From a virus, in IMG/VR virus record IMGVR_UViG_3300032087_004114, positions 1-30,595 of that record: a DNA stretch of 30,595 nt, one strand, 5' to 3'. A program made the translations under genes and the position numbers. This document shows positions 23,727 to 30,526 of this stretch, piece after piece. Position 1 is the stretch's first letter. The number at the start of each line of letters is the position of its first letter. The notes below the pieces were generated by a model, which made no database searches, was not told the DNA's origin, and saw nothing but the letters and a program-made list of their open reading frames with translations.

Positions 23727-24566
23727 TTAATGGAGGCCAATTGCTATTGGTACGTTCTTAAATGAATCTAACCCACAGGCATGTCCTTGTGGGGTGCATG
23801 TGTCGCATGTGCCTGGGCAGACAAACACTCGCTTGCCTACTGCATTACGCACTGCTTTCTTGTATTCTCTTGTCTTGTATCCTGCTTTCGCAGCAAGCTT
23901 GTCAATCGCTACAGTAAGGAAGTCTCCTCTTGTACAAGGCAACTCCTTCATCTGTCTACGCTTACCTTCACCATAACGACTGTCACTAGACAGGTTGAGC
24001 TTGTAGTTAGGTGGGAATGGCTGACCCAACTCATGCCACCTAAGAAACAAGTCCCAACTCTTGCTATACCCATACGCCTTGATGTCTGGTCGTAGCTCCA
24101 ACATCTTGAACCAAAAGGCTAGCGTCTTTGTGTCATGGATGTCACCATCAACATACAATCGTACTGTGACATCTTTTGGTAGCTTCATCCATTCCTCTTC
24201 AATGATCCCTGTGCAGGGTTCATGGTTCAGGAGCCATAAGTTCTGTGCTTGCCTGAAGAAGGCAGCTGGATACCTCCATGCTTTGAATGAGTAACAAAAC
24301 TTGGCACATGCTCCTGCACCAGGGCAAGAGACTAGCGGAAGCACTGACCATGCTTTGAAGGATAACTTCTTGTTACCATCTGCAAACAGAGAGAACTCTG
24401 GTTTGCCTGTATCTAAAAAGCGTTGGAACTTGTGAGCGTAGTAAGCCCACGTTCCAACCTTTGTGATGTCCCCCAGGACGTTTTCGTCTAGCCATTGTTG
24501 TAATCGCCAGGGTTTCTTTTCAGTCTGCACCATCTGTGCAAACTGCATTAGTTGCTTTCTGTTCAT
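23727..24566 (-). CDS. Gp88-family protein with two cysteine clusters
   Basis: The 279-aa protein carries SCPGAGACAKFCYSFKAWRY, with C81, C87 and C91, which is the hallmark of the mycobacteriophage gene-88-like family (KLS...LPxxxTCPGAxxCxxxCYAxxG). A second cluster CPGTCDTCTPQGHAC near the end has C250, C254, C257 and C264. Seven conserved-type cysteines suggest an Fe-S cluster and/or zinc site. The middle (RLYVDGDIHDTKTLAFWFKM, then IKAYGYSKSW) has the beta-alpha look of TIM-barrel enzymes. The function of the family is not established; an Fe-S enzyme acting on nucleotide or RNA substrates would be an inference. It starts at ATG 24566 and its stop is followed one base later by the next ATG. 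Confidence 0.8.
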   Translation of the reverse strand: MNRKQLMQFAQMVQTEKKPWRLQQWLDENVLGDITKVGTWAYYAHKFQRFLDTGKPEFSLFADGNKKLSFKAWSVLPLVSCPGAGACAKFCYSFKAWRYPAAFFRQAQNLWLLNHEPCTGIIEEEWMKLPKDVTVRLYVDGDIHDTKTLAFWFKMLELRPDIKAYGYSKSWDLFLRWHELGQPFPPNYKLNLSSDSRYGEGKRRQMKELPCTRGDFLTVAIDKLAAKAGYKTREYKKAVRNAVGKRVFVCPGTCDTCTPQGHACGLDSFKNVPIAIGLH

Positions 24567-24575
24567 AAGATTATT

Positions 24576-24935
24576 CTATGCAAATATGTTTTTGTCTGGA
24601 CCTTCCCACTCTTGGGTTTCTCCATTCCATTTTGATAATGGCGTTACCTTATAAGTTCCTTCATCAATACTTCCTTCATATTTGAATTTCTGTTTTACCT
24701 TTAGTGAAGTACTTATACTTACTATTTCCTTAAACCAAGGGTTAGCTCCAAGGGTGTCTAGGATTCTCCCAAAGTCTGGAAGACCTTCGTCATCTTTACT
24801 GTGTATTTGATCGTCTATGTCTCTAATTAGAGTGTCATATACTGACCCTACTTCAGCCCCCTCTAAGGAACTGTGAATCATGTAAAGAGCTGCTTGGAGA
24901 TACACGAGAAACTCATCTTCTATTTCAATTGTCAT
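24576..24935 (-). CDS. Hypothetical 119-aa protein
   Basis: This is an acidic protein beginning MTIEIEDEFLVYLQAALYMI. Residues 1-50 are helical (YMIHSSLEGAEVGSVYDTLI) with an acidic patch (RDIDDQIHSKDDEG). The C-terminal half is beta-like and ends KWNGETQEWEGPDKNIFA. I recognise no family and there is no membrane segment. Its ATG overlaps the stop of the preceding gene (ATGA), so they are translated in sequence. It is followed after 9 nt by the Gp88-like gene. A role in host takeover is plausible for this kind of early-block gene, but the sequence does not show one. Confidence 0.55.
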   Translation of the reverse strand: MTIEIEDEFLVYLQAALYMIHSSLEGAEVGSVYDTLIRDIDDQIHSKDDEGLPDFGRILDTLGANPWFKEIVSISTSLKVKQKFKYEGSIDEGTYKVTPLSKWNGETQEWEGPDKNIFA

Positions 24936-25486
24936 TCGGATACCTCCTCATAAGTCCAGTCTAGATTGCTTTTTAATTCAGTCTTTACAAACTCACACAC
25001 ATAATCCTCTAGGTCATCTTCATGACATCGGAACTGTACACCAGGCAGTGAAAGAGAAATGTGTGTACTGAATAGTTTCTCACTCTCTCTTTCTTTATCT
25101 AGCTCTCTATCCCTCTTTACATCAGGCCAGTGGCCGTCGCTACTTACCCGTATTAAATCACCGAAGTGTTTTTCTGCGAGTATAAGAACGTCAACCACGT
25201 ACTTGTCGTATGGTTTCTGTGCAGTCTTACAGCAGTCAAACCTTTCACCGTCAGACTCCCGTCGTCCACGATTTCTAGACATGGAGAAAGTCTCGTGCCC
25301 CTTGTTACCTATGCCATCAAAGGTACAGTATTCATCTGTGATGTAAGGGAAGATCTTATCTTTCCTACTCCAGACTATGCCTTCAGCAGCATCTGAATCC
25401 AACAACTCTTTACAGTCATTGGTGAATGCATCCCACTTATCAGCGGGTATCTCTTTTTTGGTATACCAATAATGTGTATATCCCAT
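24932..25486 (-). CDS. Conserved phage hypothetical protein of the MGYTHYW type (184 aa)
   Basis: I choose ATG 25486 because MGYTHYWYTKKEIPADKWDA is a start seen again and again in phage and bacterial hypothetical proteins, and because the upstream 44 codons of this frame are occupied by another gene in a different frame (25488-25667). The family has a conserved tryptophan-rich N-terminus. Here it is followed by GIVWSRKDKIFPYI, FDGIGNKGHETFSMSR and DGERFDCCKTAQKPYD. No catalytic motif is known for it. The C-terminal half is helical and acidic. The ATG lies 1 nt after the stop of the 59-aa gene and its stop overlaps the next ATG (ATGA). Confidence 0.7.
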   Translation of the reverse strand: MGYTHYWYTKKEIPADKWDAFTNDCKELLDSDAAEGIVWSRKDKIFPYITDEYCTFDGIGNKGHETFSMSRNRGRRESDGERFDCCKTAQKPYDKYVVDVLILAEKHFGDLIRVSSDGHWPDVKRDRELDKERESEKLFSTHISLSLPGVQFRCHEDDLEDYVCEFVKTELKSNLDWTYEEVSE

Positions 25487-25487
25487 T

Positions 25488-25667
25488 TTATTTTTCCTTT
25501 CTTTTGTAGCCAAAACCTTCAAAGGTTTCGACAAGTTTATATATAGCGTGTAATGAAACAACAATAGATGTTTCTTCTGTTCCGTTATTCCACTCAAATA
25601 AATAATTAAGGGGTGCACGGGAACAACATCCGTTTGTGTCTACAAGTATCTTATAATCATATTCCAT
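25488..25667 (-). CDS. Small protein (59 aa) with CC motif
   Basis: ATG 25667 starts 2 nt after the stop of the 173-aa gene. The frame ends TAA one base before the MGYTHYW start, so it exactly fills the gap between the two. The protein begins MEYDYKILVDTNGCCSRAPL, has YLFEWNNGTEETSIVVSLHA and ends FEGFGYKRKEK. It has two adjacent cysteines and an alternating beta pattern. Family is unknown. Its exact fit between two genes and intact spacing argue that it is real despite the length. The reading frame that extends the downstream gene through this region would be in competition and has no good start. Confidence 0.6.
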   Translation of the reverse strand: MEYDYKILVDTNGCCSRAPLNYLFEWNNGTEETSIVVSLHAIYKLVETFEGFGYKRKEK

Positions 25668-25669
25668 AA

Positions 25670-26191
25670 CTATTCTCCCTTGTAAGCTGTTAGATACTTC
25701 TCCAAGAACTCAGCTCTTGTAATGTTGTTAAGAAAAACATTATTGTCCTTCCACCAACTTGCTGACTTCAGCCACTCCTCTGCTCTACCAGACTTGATAT
25801 CTTCAGAAGTCATGTTGCCTTTGTCGGCAGACCATATCTTGCCATCCTGAAGGTACACCAACTTACTTCTCTTTAGCTTTTGGAAGTCTCTCCAATATAA
25901 CTCATCATACAAAAGACCTTCTATCAGTTCTTCGATTCCGAATTGACGGTGCTTCTTTGCCCACTTGTGCAGATCCTTTATAACTTTCTTATCCCTGTCC
26001 TCGCAAACAGGATAGTTAGTTTCGGGATCTCGTTTACCTTTCCATGCGACTCGCACATCTGTAGGTCCTCCGTGTCCAGCATTCTCAGCTTGACCGACAT
26101 GTTTTCCGTTGACATATACCTTGCCACTAAAGGCAGGTGTTTCTTGGCTTAACGCCTCGCAGTATTTTATGCTCTTCAGCTCTACTTTCAT
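25670..26191 (-). CDS. Hypothetical 173-aa protein
   Basis: I do not recognise this protein. It starts MKVELKSIKYCEALSQETPA and then has a beta-hairpin-like segment (FSGKVYVNGKHVGQAENAGH, followed by GGPTDVRVAW). This is a pattern I have seen in phage hypotheticals that carry a 'V-x-x-x-G-K/R-x-V/I-G-x-A-x-N-x-G-x-G-G' motif. The middle is helical with many K and E. The C-terminus contains WLKSASWWKDNNVF and ends ITRAEFLEKYLTAYKGE. No membrane segment or known active site is seen. The 5' end overlaps the 58-aa gene (to 26127) by 65 nt in a different frame. Confidence 0.6.
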   Translation of the reverse strand: MKVELKSIKYCEALSQETPAFSGKVYVNGKHVGQAENAGHGGPTDVRVAWKGKRDPETNYPVCEDRDKKVIKDLHKWAKKHRQFGIEELIEGLLYDELYWRDFQKLKRSKLVYLQDGKIWSADKGNMTSEDIKSGRAEEWLKSASWWKDNNVFLNNITRAEFLEKYLTAYKGE

Positions 26192-26303
26192 TTTCTTCTT
26201 GTTCTTTTAGTTTATCTAGAAGTCTCTTTAGATCTTCTAGCTTCCATGTAGCATAAGCTCGTGGACCATCGTCCATGAGTTCATGAATCTGTTTTATTGT
26301 CAT
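26127..26303 (-). CDS. Small helical protein (58 aa)
   Basis: ATG 26303 overlaps the stop of the 65-aa gene (ATGA), a typical coupling in this block, and the frame runs 58 codons to a TAG at 26127. The protein begins MTIKQIHELMDDGPRAYATW, then KLEDLKRLLDKLKEQEENES, a clear charged helix with coiled-coil spacing, and ends KILRGVKPRNTCL. It overlaps the 173-aa gene by 65 nt. The conserved coupling and the regular helix support it. The family is unknown. Confidence 0.55.
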   Translation of the reverse strand: MTIKQIHELMDDGPRAYATWKLEDLKRLLDKLKEQEENESRAEEHKILRGVKPRNTCL

Positions 26304-26497
26304 ACTATGACAGTGATTGATTTCTGTGAAAGAATATTCAAAGCAACTTCTAGTAGTTGCTCTTCATGTTCTGTGCCCTCGTTTCGTTCCTCATCAGGTC
26401 TTGCACCTAAGTCAGAGAGGCGAGTGTTAATAAGATCAGCGACTAGCTCGTAAGCATCATCCACCAACTTCTGTTTCTTTGGATCGTTGTGTATCAT
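26300..26497 (-). CDS. Hypothetical 65-aa helical acidic protein
   Basis: This is a short acidic helical protein (MIHNDPKKQKLVDDAYELVA, then DLINTRLSDLGARPDEERNE) ending QKSITVIV, with no motif I recognise. The ATG overlaps the stop of the ferredoxin-like gene (ATGA) and its own stop overlaps the next ATG. It therefore sits in an unbroken coupled chain from 27117 to 26127. The regular helix with D/E and L spacing fits a protein-binding peptide or an inhibitor of a host factor, but this is inference from the small size and position. Confidence 0.55.
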   Translation of the reverse strand: MIHNDPKKQKLVDDAYELVADLINTRLSDLGARPDEERNEGTEHEEQLLEVALNILSQKSITVIV

Positions 26498-27117
26498 CCA
26501 CCCACCTCCTCATTCTCTTTGTGCATATCATACCTTTCCTCACTGCTGATGAAGTCTAAGGTGTATGCTTTCTCAATGATATCAAACAGTGAACTGTTTC
26601 TATCTGATGTCTCAACCACTTCACCATTCGAGAACATCTGTCCTGCGAACATGTATCCCTCATCAAGGTACTTCATACTTATCTCAAAGTTTGGGAAAAG
26701 CTTCTGCATCTTGTGGATGACTCTGTATGGAGGTGACCAGGCAGTTGCAAAACGCCCACCTGATTTGTACAGGTTGATAGTATCATCTTCATTGGAAGAA
26801 TCTACACCACTGTATACATCATAGGCATCCCATTTAGTATCCCAATGGTCTAACCTCCAACTGTACCAGTCATTACTAGGAGCCTCATCACTCAGCCTGG
26901 CTGAAGTAGGTTTAGTCACATCCAACCTGCCACCATAGTCTTCATGGTAGTCAGGCATTGGAACTATCTTCTCGAAGGTAAACCTTGATAACAAGGCTGC
27001 CATCCTATCTCCTGCCATAGCAGGTGGTGCATCAAGTACGTCTATCTTCTTTGAGTTAGCGTACTTACCGCTTCCTTTCTTCTTTACACTTAGTTTAATT
27101 TGCGTGTGATTTGGCAT
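26494..27117 (-). CDS. YubB/Api92-like ferredoxin-fold protein (DUF1281 type)
   Basis: The 207-aa protein begins MPNHTQIKLSVKKKGSGKYA. It has KIVPMPDYHEDYGG, WYSWRLDHWDTKWDAYDV and GGRFATAWSPPYRVIHKM, followed by KYLDEGYMFAGQMFSNGEV. The order PNH/PNW...F..I.PMP...W...W-G/D-T-K-W...F.TAW.PP....Y.dEG..FAG is the pattern of the DUF1281/YubB ferredoxin-like domain found in conjugative plasmids and phages. Its role is not established; the fold suggests RNA or protein binding or regulation. The 3' end overlaps the next ATG (ATGA). The 5' end overlaps the 64-aa gene by 23 nt. Confidence 0.75.
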   Translation of the reverse strand: MPNHTQIKLSVKKKGSGKYANSKKIDVLDAPPAMAGDRMAALLSRFTFEKIVPMPDYHEDYGGRLDVTKPTSARLSDEAPSNDWYSWRLDHWDTKWDAYDVYSGVDSSNEDDTINLYKSGGRFATAWSPPYRVIHKMQKLFPNFEISMKYLDEGYMFAGQMFSNGEVVETSDRNSSLFDIIEKAYTLDFISSEERYDMHKENEEVGG

Positions 27118-27289
27118 ATTTCTTTGCTTCTATTTTTACTTTGCTCAAGATCTCTTGAACTTCTCTTATGTTTTCAATAGCAAGTTTTCTTTCTAGCCTC
27201 TCAGCTGGAACTACTTGCATGTATCTTATCTGTGATTCTAGATCTCCCAATGCACGGATTGCGACATCTATTCTATCTAGGTCTATCAT
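27095..27289 (-). CDS. Hypothetical 64-aa helical protein
   Basis: This is a small helical protein beginning MIDLDRIDVAIRALGDLESQ, followed by IRYMQVVPAERLERKLAIEN and a lysine-rich end (KVKIEAKKYAKSHAN). It looks like one long helix with heptad hydrophobic spacing and a basic tail, and may dimerise. The ATG lies 8 nt after the strong terminator hairpin (27297-27329), almost in its U-tract, so it likely has its own transcript start or depends on read-through. It overlaps the ferredoxin-like gene by 23 nt. The family is unknown. Confidence 0.55.
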   Translation of the reverse strand: MIDLDRIDVAIRALGDLESQIRYMQVVPAERLERKLAIENIREVQEILSKVKIEAKKYAKSHAN

Positions 27290-27296
27290 AATAAAA

Positions 27297-27329
27297 ACAC
27301 AGAACCCTAGACTGCATAGGGTTCTGTGT
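27297..27329 (-). terminator. Strong rho-independent terminator
   Basis: A perfect 13-bp stem (27297-27309 with 27317-27329) has a 7-nt loop, and on the minus strand the stem is followed by TTTTATTATG. It lies 18 nt after the DUF932-like gene's stop. On the plus strand it is followed by AATTTTG, so it could act weakly in both directions. Confidence 0.85.
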
Positions 27330-27347
27330 AATTTTGTTTGCTTCTAG

Positions 27348-28475
27348 TTATGCAGCCAATACTAACTTGTTCCACTGATCCTCTGTCTGCTCGACAATCC
27401 TACCACCAATGCGGTCAAGCTCTGCTCTCCTGTCAAAGGTTTCTACCCTTTGTGCTGCTGCTGTGAATGCAGCTTGTATACCATAAGCATGACGCTCATG
27501 TGGTTTGAACTCCTCTTTGGCGAGATCAATCTCCTCTTTACTGAGGCTGTAATGTCTACCAAACTTGTCGATGATATCATCAGCATCCCCGTCAAAGGTT
27601 CTCTCGAATGAAAGCTCCAACATGTTACGAATCATTTGGATGTTATCGAGTTGGAACATCCTAAACAAATGTCTTTGTATGTTTCTGATATCCTCATAAT
27701 GTGGTTGACGTTGAGGCTTTAGCCCTGTCCCTATGACAGCCCTGCCCAAGTGCTTCATGTAGAACTCTCCTAGTTCTAAGTCCTGTCTGCCAAAGACCAT
27801 ACCATTGTCACAGTATGCGTCGCAGATAAAGAACTCAATGTACAATCCTGATGCACCGACTTCTGATGTCCTGACTTGAAAGCCTAAGTACATCTTACGC
27901 TCACCTTTCTCATACACAGCCTCTTCACTGATGAACCTAGCATGAGTGATGACACCGTCATTACGTCCACCTAAGAACTTCATCTTGAAGTCCAGCTGTT
28001 CAAGCACACGATCAATAAGTGGGAATAACACATCGTTATCTAACCGCTTGTACTTTGTAGACAGCAGTGCCCTGGCTTCAAAGGTTGGCAATACACTTTC
28101 GATGTCAGTCCTTTGCTTAGTCCTGATCAACATCTTCTTATCAGACCTGTCCAATTGCTCATGAACATTCCTTAAGAGGAGATCAAGCTGACCTGTTGAG
28201 TGTAGCATTCTACCATAACGGACGAGTCCATTGCCACCAATCTCCGTGAGAAGATCAGTCGTGAACCGCTTGTTACTTAGAACAGGTCTACCATTATTAG
28301 GTAGGATTACCATATACGACTTAGCATCGTGATTATAGCCAAAGGATAAGTCACGTAACCTATGCACGTAATCTTCTTTAGCTCCTTTTACATTCACTCT
28401 GTCGAGTGTGTGATAGCCTGTATCAGGCTCTACTACTTGTGTATCATCTGATGATACATTACTTGGTGTTACCAT
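27348..28475 (-). CDS. DUF932-like phage/plasmid protein
   Basis: I choose ATG 28475 (375 aa) because AGAAGGA lies just upstream. The frame can be extended 17 codons to an ATG at 28526 without a ribosome site. Two family-like segments are seen: ARALLSTKYKRLDNDVLFPL (the R-A-x-L-S-x-x-Y-x-x-x-D-N pattern) and FICDAYCDNGMVFGRQ (the C-x-N-G-M pattern). This is the DUF932 / phage-plasmid-like family. Members sit in phage and plasmid accessory regions with YubB-type proteins and single-strand binding genes, and their role is not settled. N- and C-terminal parts are helical and charged. It is the largest gene of the right-hand block, with its own terminator after it. A perfect 8-bp-arm palindrome at 28441-28457 lies in its 5' end. 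Confidence 0.75.
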   Translation of the reverse strand: MVTPSNVSSDDTQVVEPDTGYHTLDRVNVKGAKEDYVHRLRDLSFGYNHDAKSYMVILPNNGRPVLSNKRFTTDLLTEIGGNGLVRYGRMLHSTGQLDLLLRNVHEQLDRSDKKMLIRTKQRTDIESVLPTFEARALLSTKYKRLDNDVLFPLIDRVLEQLDFKMKFLGGRNDGVITHARFISEEAVYEKGERKMYLGFQVRTSEVGASGLYIEFFICDAYCDNGMVFGRQDLELGEFYMKHLGRAVIGTGLKPQRQPHYEDIRNIQRHLFRMFQLDNIQMIRNMLELSFERTFDGDADDIIDKFGRHYSLSKEEIDLAKEEFKPHERHAYGIQAAFTAAAQRVETFDRRAELDRIGGRIVEQTEDQWNKLVLAA

Positions 28476-28573
28476 AGTATTTTTTCCTTCTATTTTAGTT
28501 ATGCTTTCGTCTGGTGAAACATACACCAGGGAAATTGTTATACTTTAATTACTATTATTTGTCTAGTAATTTG

Positions 28574-28948
28574 TTACTGTTTAGTGAAAAGATTAGTCGG
28601 ATCTATAACCTTTCCTGTTACATGGTGATACCTCAAATTAGATACCCTGTGCATGTACTCCGCTACTTCATCTGCTCCTATGTAAGCCACTACTGAATCA
28701 TCTACGGCATTGATTTCCATAAGCTCACCTTCTGGATTGATGATAGCTATCTCTACTTGAAGTGAATAACTCACCTCTTCAGGTAACTTCTTTCCTGTAG
28801 CATAGTGATCCCCATAATTAAATGAACTCCACTGCACGGATACCATGAAGCCATTCTCAAACTTCATATAAAAGCCAGGTTCTTCTAACCTATCGGTTAT
28901 TTCAAAACCTACTTTGCGATTCTTACGCCATTCATTTACTGCAATCAT
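28574..28948 (-). CDS. Hypothetical 124-aa beta-rich protein
   Basis: I choose ATG 28948. The frame extends to 29002, but those 18 codons lie in the terminator hairpin (28977-29027). The leader before 28948 is A-rich like others here. The protein begins MIAVNEWRKNRKVGFEITDR and is rich in beta strands (FYMKFENGFMVSVQWSSFNY, then SYSLQVEIAIINPEGELMEI). It ends with a helix DEVAEYMHRVSNLRYHH. A pattern such as FYMKFENGFMVSVQW...GxxY is common in small phage proteins of unknown role. No active site is visible. It probably starts a transcript that also contains the DUF932-like gene, since no strong terminator lies between them. Confidence 0.6.
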   Translation of the reverse strand: MIAVNEWRKNRKVGFEITDRLEEPGFYMKFENGFMVSVQWSSFNYGDHYATGKKLPEEVSYSLQVEIAIINPEGELMEINAVDDSVVAYIGADEVAEYMHRVSNLRYHHVTGKVIDPTNLFTKQ

Positions 28949-28976
28949 TTTACTTTTTATTTCTTTGTTTAAATGA

Positions 28977-29027
28977 AACAAGGCAACCCGTCCATGATTC
29001 ATAGTTCATGGATCAGGTTGCCTTGTT
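28977..29027 (-). terminator. Long two-part hairpin terminator
   Basis: Outer arms AACAAGGCAACC (28977-28988) and GGTTGCCTTGTT (29016-29027) pair perfectly over 12 bp. Inner arms TCCATGA (28991-28997) and TCATGGA (29006-29012) pair over 7 bp. The T-richness after the stem on the minus strand (TTCATTTAAAC) is moderate. It separates the small genes above 29038 from the 124-aa gene. Confidence 0.7.
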
Positions 29028-29037
29028 ATTGTTTAGG

Positions 29038-29223
29038 TTACCCTTCTAGCTTGGCTATGTGTCTATCCGCTAATCCCTTCAGCCTGTCAATGTAGCCAGG
29101 TCTAGCGAAATCATATTCGCCATTCTCTTCTTTCCTCTTCGCAGCTCTGTAGAGCTTCTTGATATCTGCAACAGTTGTTGCCTTCTTAATCTGGGAACGA
29201 GTCCCTTCATTTGCTTTCTTCAT
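29038..29223 (-). CDS. Small basic protein (61 aa)
   Basis: I take ATG 29223. The frame can be extended to a TTG at 29292, overlapping the membrane-protein gene by 35 nt, so the start is uncertain. The protein begins MKKANEGTRSQIKKATTVAD and continues IKKLYRAAKRKEENGEYDFA, a strongly basic helical region. It ends GYIDRLKGLADRHIAKLEG. The charge fits a DNA- or RNA-binding peptide. No known family is recognised. It is followed closely by the two-part terminator. Confidence 0.5.
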   Translation of the reverse strand: MKKANEGTRSQIKKATTVADIKKLYRAAKRKEENGEYDFARPGYIDRLKGLADRHIAKLEG

Positions 29224-29257
29224 ATGTATGAATGCCTCTTGCGAGGTCTTGGTATGG

Positions 29258-29497
29258 TTAAATGCTATTAATCTTATTGATTGCTCTTTCAATAGCCGTA
29301 AACAAAACGGCTACACTTAGTGGTAGTAATACAACGAACTGATAGAACTCTAAGCCTGATACACTCTTTATAAACTGCACGGCTGACTTTTCAGTGGAAT
29401 ACATGACGCTAGTCATGAGCAGGAACAATAACAATGTCCCTTGTACGAATAGTATTCGTAAGTACCAAGTCACTACTTCGTTAATGAATCTCTTCAT
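29258..29497 (-). CDS. Small membrane protein, two predicted helices
   Basis: The 79-aa protein has a first hydrophobic helix at about residues 12-33 (LRILFVQGTLLLFLLMTSVM) and a second at about 51-68 (YQFVVLLPLSVAVLFTAI), with charged ends (MKRFINEVV, ERAINKINSI). The two-helix layout with short polar loop (STEKSAVQFIKSVSGLEF) is compatible with a holin or a membrane-remodelling early protein. No endolysin is near and the gene is in an early-type block, so a holin role is uncertain. Its ATG overlaps the stop of the 56-aa gene (ATGA), so it is translated with that gene. Confidence 0.6.
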   Translation of the reverse strand: MKRFINEVVTWYLRILFVQGTLLLFLLMTSVMYSTEKSAVQFIKSVSGLEFYQFVVLLPLSVAVLFTAIERAINKINSI

Positions 29498-29664
29498 GCT
29501 CCTATCAAGTCTAATGCTTTACGCACGGTGTTAATACTTCCTCTGTTCCTGGGACTTTCATCCCCCTGCTTTGCAGATAATATATCTGCTTGGTTGCTTG
29601 GTGTCTTACTGTTGATAAGATCACGGGTCTTCTGTGTAGGCACAGTCCTTTTGTTTTTATACAT
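29494..29664 (-). CDS. Small basic protein (56 aa)
   Basis: The frame can start at TTG 29685, but the ATG at 29664 comes four bases after the stop of the 22-aa frame (TAG-ATTT-ATG) and fits coupling better, so I use it. The protein begins MYKNKRTVPTQKTRDLINSK, then TPSNQADILSAKQGDESPRN, and ends SINTVRKALDLIGA. It is rich in K, R, S and N with one likely C-terminal helix. The middle could be a short helix-turn-helix, but I cannot show it. It overlaps the membrane protein by ATGA. Confidence 0.45.
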   Translation of the reverse strand: MYKNKRTVPTQKTRDLINSKTPSNQADILSAKQGDESPRNRGSINTVRKALDLIGA

Positions 29665-29668
29665 AAAT

Positions 29669-29737
29669 CTATACTGTGAATTCAATCTCTCTTACCTCTT
29701 CGCCTTCATCTAATCTATCTGATATTGTCCTGCTCAT
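29669..29737 (-). CDS. 22-codon micro-ORF with strong ribosome site
   Basis: ATG 29737 is preceded by AAGGAG at about 6 nt, among the best ribosome sites here, and overlaps the stop of the upstream gene (ATGA). The peptide MSRTISDRLDEGEEVREIEF-TV is acidic and helical. It ends 4 nt before the next ATG, so it may act as a coupling or leader peptide or be a small protein. Its length makes it tentative. Confidence 0.4.
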   Translation of the reverse strand: MSRTISDRLDEGEEVREIEFTV

Positions 29738-30009
29738 TTCTTTCTCCTTCCTCTTGCTTTTAGTTTCTTCTTACTTGTGAACCTGCGTCCCTCTTTCATC
29801 TCCGTGCTAGTGATGCTCTTGGGGAATATGTCTAGGTTATTATACTTTTTTTCTTTTCCTGTAACCAAGCCTGAAGTCTTACCATGAATACGGGAGGGCC
29901 TGGCGTGATGATCACCAGCATAGGGGTGGTGGTCAGTGATCGACTTCATATAACACGTAGTCGGTGAATCGTACACATGAGGGTACGATGTAACTTTTAA
30001 CATAGTCAT
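29734..30009 (-). CDS. Hypothetical basic protein, first gene of the leftward block (about 91 aa)
   Basis: The start is chosen at ATG 30009 because the longer frame (30045) begins inside a hairpin (30041-30080). ATG 30003 is also possible. The protein has the N-terminus MTMLKVTSYPHVYDSPTTCY, a histidine-rich stretch (MKSITDHHPYAGDHHARPSR), then a glycine/threonine/lysine-rich middle. It ends in a very basic tail (FTSKKKLKARGRRKK). It looks like a nucleic-acid-binding protein; no family is recognised. It is the first gene after the long non-coding control region and so is probably made early. The frame ends in ATGA with the 22-aa ORF. Confidence 0.5.
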   Translation of the reverse strand: MTMLKVTSYPHVYDSPTTCYMKSITDHHPYAGDHHARPSRIHGKTSGLVTGKEKKYNNLDIFPKSITSTEMKEGRRFTSKKKLKARGRRKK

Positions 30010-30040
30010 TTGCTTTCGTTGTGGTTTACGTCCACATGAC

Positions 30041-30080
30041 TGCACATCTCCATCGTCATGATGATTTCAAGAGATGTGCA
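30041..30080. repeat. 10-bp inverted repeat (hairpin)
   Basis: TGCACATCTC (30041-30050) and GAGATGTGCA (30071-30080) pair perfectly. Flanking CACATG and TATGTG extend the stem imperfectly. It lies just upstream of the chosen start 30009 and contains the rejected start 30045. Confidence 0.7.
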
Positions 30081-30106
30081 GGTTATGTGAAAATAATGTC
30101 CTGCTC

Positions 30107-30124
30107 TGTACTGATTACAGTACA
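30107..30124. repeat. 7-bp hairpin TGTACTG/CAGTACA
   Basis: A perfect 7-bp stem with a 4-nt loop ATTA. The two-fold symmetry would suit an operator for a dimeric repressor. Confidence 0.55.
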
Positions 30125-30253
30125 CTCTCATAAGGTCGTACATTTAGCGATGTGAACGTAGGACAACGTCATGATTCATTAGCTCATAAATCATAGATCA
30201 TAGTTCACACTTCAGTGCTCATATGTTCCCTTTTCCAAGTTTACTGATTAGGG

Positions 30254-30280
30254 CATTGCATTAAACGTTCCAATGCAATG
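30254..30280. repeat. 9-bp inverted repeat
   Basis: CATTGCATT (30254-30262) pairs with AATGCAATG (30272-30280) around a 9-nt loop. No U-tract follows, so it is more likely a protein-binding or structural site than a terminator. Confidence 0.6.
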
Positions 30281-30411
30281 GTGTAATCTTTTACCATATA
30301 TTTCGTTCGCTCTTAAGGCGTAGGTCTTGCGCTACAAATCTTGCTAGTGATTTGATATATCATTAATGAATTAAGTATTGCAACAATAGCTATTGAATAG
30401 AATTGTCAGAG

Positions 30412-30438
30412 ATTACATGACAATAAAAGTCATGTAAT
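30412..30438. repeat. 10-bp inverted repeat
   Basis: ATTACATGAC (30412-30421) and GTCATGTAAT (30429-30438) pair perfectly around AATAAAA. An imperfect palindrome, TGAGATAGCTACCTCA, follows at 30438-30453. Confidence 0.65.
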
Positions 30439-30526
30439 GAGATAGCTACCTCATTAGGCAAGTGATCTAAGATTGTCTCGAATCGATTTAATAAAGGCTA
30501 ATAATCGGAGTAAGTGAGACGATAAA

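Noticed and set aside
25487-25618. N-terminal extension of the MGYTHYW protein to 25618
   Set aside because: The region is filled by a complete 59-codon gene in another frame that ends just before the MGYTHYW start.
28949-29002. Longer start at 29002 for the 124-aa protein
   Set aside because: The extra 18 codons fall in the two-part terminator hairpin, and a better A-rich leader precedes 28948.
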